NCBI GenBank assembly: GCA_963771705.1
Contig: CAVYUP010000014.1
Coordinates: forward strand, 310,001 to 374,000
DNA from: DATFVA01 sp963771705
GTDB lineage: Bacteria > Bacteroidota > Ignavibacteria > Ignavibacteriales > Ignavibacteriaceae
Length of the DNA: 64,000 bases
Direction: 5' to 3'
Positions 63,118-64,000 of the stretch are shown here, in pieces; position 1 is the first letter of the stretch, and every line of letters starts with the position of its first letter. The notes below the pieces were generated by a model that saw only the letters and a program-made list of their open reading frames with translations, did not search any database and had not been told where the DNA came from. Both the position numbers and the translations under genes were made by a program.

Positions 63118-63969
63118 ATGCTTACCGTTCTTGAATCAATAAAATTATCCACTGAGTATCTGGAGAAAAAAGGTGTTGAATCACCCCGCATTAATGCGGA
63201 ATTGCTTCTTGCTCATATCCTTAATTGCAAAAGGCTGGACCTTTACCTTACTTTTGACCGTCCTCTCAGCGACGAAGAAGTTGCTTTATACAGAAGCTTT
63301 CTTAAAAGGAGAGGAGAATATGAACCATTACAATATATCGTAGGTTCAGTTGAGTTTTATGGTCTGCCGTTTTTAGTAAACTCTTCCGTACTGATCCCGA
63401 GGCAGGAAACAGAAATACTGGTAGAAGAAATAATAGAACAAAATAAGGACAGACAGGGACTGAAAATTCTGGATATCGGAACCGGCAGCGGAAATATCGC
63501 AATCTCTCTGGCAAAGAATCTACCCGACGCAGAGGTAACTGCAACCGATATAAGCAAAGAAGCTCTTGTTGTTGCCGGGAAAAATTCTTTTTGCAACGGT
63601 ACAGAGAGTAAGGTAAAATTTATTGAAAATGATATACTTAAAGGTTATCCAGAAGAAAAAGGTTTTGATGTAGTTGTATCAAATCCTCCATACGTATCGG
63701 TAAACGACTTTGAGGGCCTCAGGCCGGAATTAAAAGTATACGAGCCGCGGCAGGCATTAACGGACAATGCTGACGGTCTTTTCTATTACAGAGAGATAAG
63801 TGCAAAAGCAAGAGAGCTATTACTTCCAGGGGGCAGGTTATACTTTGAGACAGGAGAAGGACAGGCAGACGCGGTTAAAAAGATACTTGAAGAGAAAAAT
63901 TTCGGCGCGATCAGGATCAAGAATGATTACCTAGATATAGAAAGGGTAGTGTCAGGAGAAATAAATTGA
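63118..63969 (+). CDS. prmC: Release factor glutamine methyltransferase PrmC
   Basis: PrmC methylates the Gln of the GGQ motif in peptide-chain release factors. The 283-residue protein has the N-terminal helical domain (GVESPRINAELLLAHIL), the linker PLQYIVGSVEFYGLPFLV with LIPRQETE, the SAM-binding LDIGTGSGNIAISLA, and the catalytic NPPY motif at 189-192. All are diagnostic. It is followed by the start of dtd, overlapping by four bases (TTGA). Confidence 0.96.
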   Translation: MLTVLESIKLSTEYLEKKGVESPRINAELLLAHILNCKRLDLYLTFDRPLSDEEVALYRSFLKRRGEYEPLQYIVGSVEFYGLPFLVNSSVLIPRQETEILVEEIIEQNKDRQGLKILDIGTGSGNIAISLAKNLPDAEVTATDISKEALVVAGKNSFCNGTESKVKFIENDILKGYPEEKGFDVVVSNPPYVSVNDFEGLRPELKVYEPRQALTDNADGLFYYREISAKARELLLPGGRLYFETGEGQADAVKKILEEKNFGAIRIKNDYLDIERVVSGEIN

Positions 63970-64000
63970 GAGTTGTTGTACAAAGAGTTTCTAAAGGCGG
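63966..64000 (+). CDS. dtd: D-aminoacyl-tRNA deacylase (Dtd), first codons only, truncated by window
   Basis: TTG 63966 overlaps the prmC stop and begins LRVVVQRVSKG, the near-invariant start of Dtd (M-R-x-V-V-Q-R-V-S). Dtd hydrolyses D-amino acids mischarged on tRNA. Only eleven codons are visible, so the call rests on that N-terminal motif alone. Confidence 0.75.
   Translation, partial: MRVVVQRVSKG

Overview
The window is a gene-dense stretch (about 53 genes, moderately AT-rich, very short intergenic gaps, many ATGA/TTGA overlaps) from a Gram-negative bacterium. A TonB-dependent receptor with a carboxypeptidase-regulatory-like N-terminus, MacB-type permease pairs, many TTG/GTG starts, type 2 IPP isomerase, and YCF48- and MA-peptidase architectures point to the Bacteroidota/Chlorobiota/Ignavibacteriota lineage. 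Ignavibacteria is my best guess; this is inference from gene content and no marker was searched. No rRNA, tRNA, CRISPR array, transposase or phage gene was seen, so this looks like core chromosome with a few accessory genes.

Layout. 1-8.6 kb: PP2C phosphatase and a transmembrane Ser/Thr kinase with a YCF48-type propeller, then murA, a membrane-anchored MA-type metallopeptidase, an AI-2E family protein and a CCA-adding enzyme. 8.8-18 kb: a MacAB-TolC-like tripartite export locus (TolC, adaptor, ATPase, two different permeases), a lipid-kinase-like protein, a metallophosphoesterase and a third, reversed permease that is a paralogue of the second. 18.2-28.4 kb: a 1155-residue envelope protein, NUDIX, PfkB kinase, mtnA, recO, an HtrA/Deg protease ending at a strong terminator, then aroC and a metallo-beta-lactamase-fold hydrolase. 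28.4-33.9 kb is the accessory-looking part: small secreted proteins, a pentapeptide-repeat protein followed by a GyrI-like gene interrupted by an in-frame TGA, a DinB-like protein, an NTF2-like lipoprotein, and an ABC permease/ATPase pair whose ATPase has lost most canonical catalytic residues.

33.9-43 kb: an acyl-CoA carboxylase beta subunit, a lytic transglycosylase with six LysM repeats, then a thiamine locus: a TPP riboswitch with a terminator, a TonB-dependent receptor (signal peptide broken by a one-base shift in a T run), thiamine pyrophosphokinase and an SSS-type symporter. 43-46.4 kb (minus strand): TerC, pyruvoyl arginine decarboxylase, tyrS and smpB. 46.6-51.4 kb: a carbohydrate ABC importer whose binding protein is fused to one permease, the second permease, and a convergent sugar MFS carrier. 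51.6-53 kb: a diheme cytochrome c with TPRs and a DUF892 ferritin-like protein, convergent on a shared hairpin. 53.2-64 kb: type 2 IPP isomerase, polyprenyl synthase, HPr, enzyme I and a phosphoglucose/phosphomannose isomerase in one tight run, then an MA-peptidase/TolB-propeller/outer-membrane-barrel protein, a PQQ-propeller lipoprotein, a PEGA protein, prmC and the first codons of dtd.

The points most worth a second look are the degenerate ABC ATPase, the UGA-interrupted GyrI-like gene beside a pentapeptide protein, the homopolymer frameshift directly downstream of the TPP riboswitch, the binding-protein/permease fusion, and ptsHI embedded in an isoprenoid operon.
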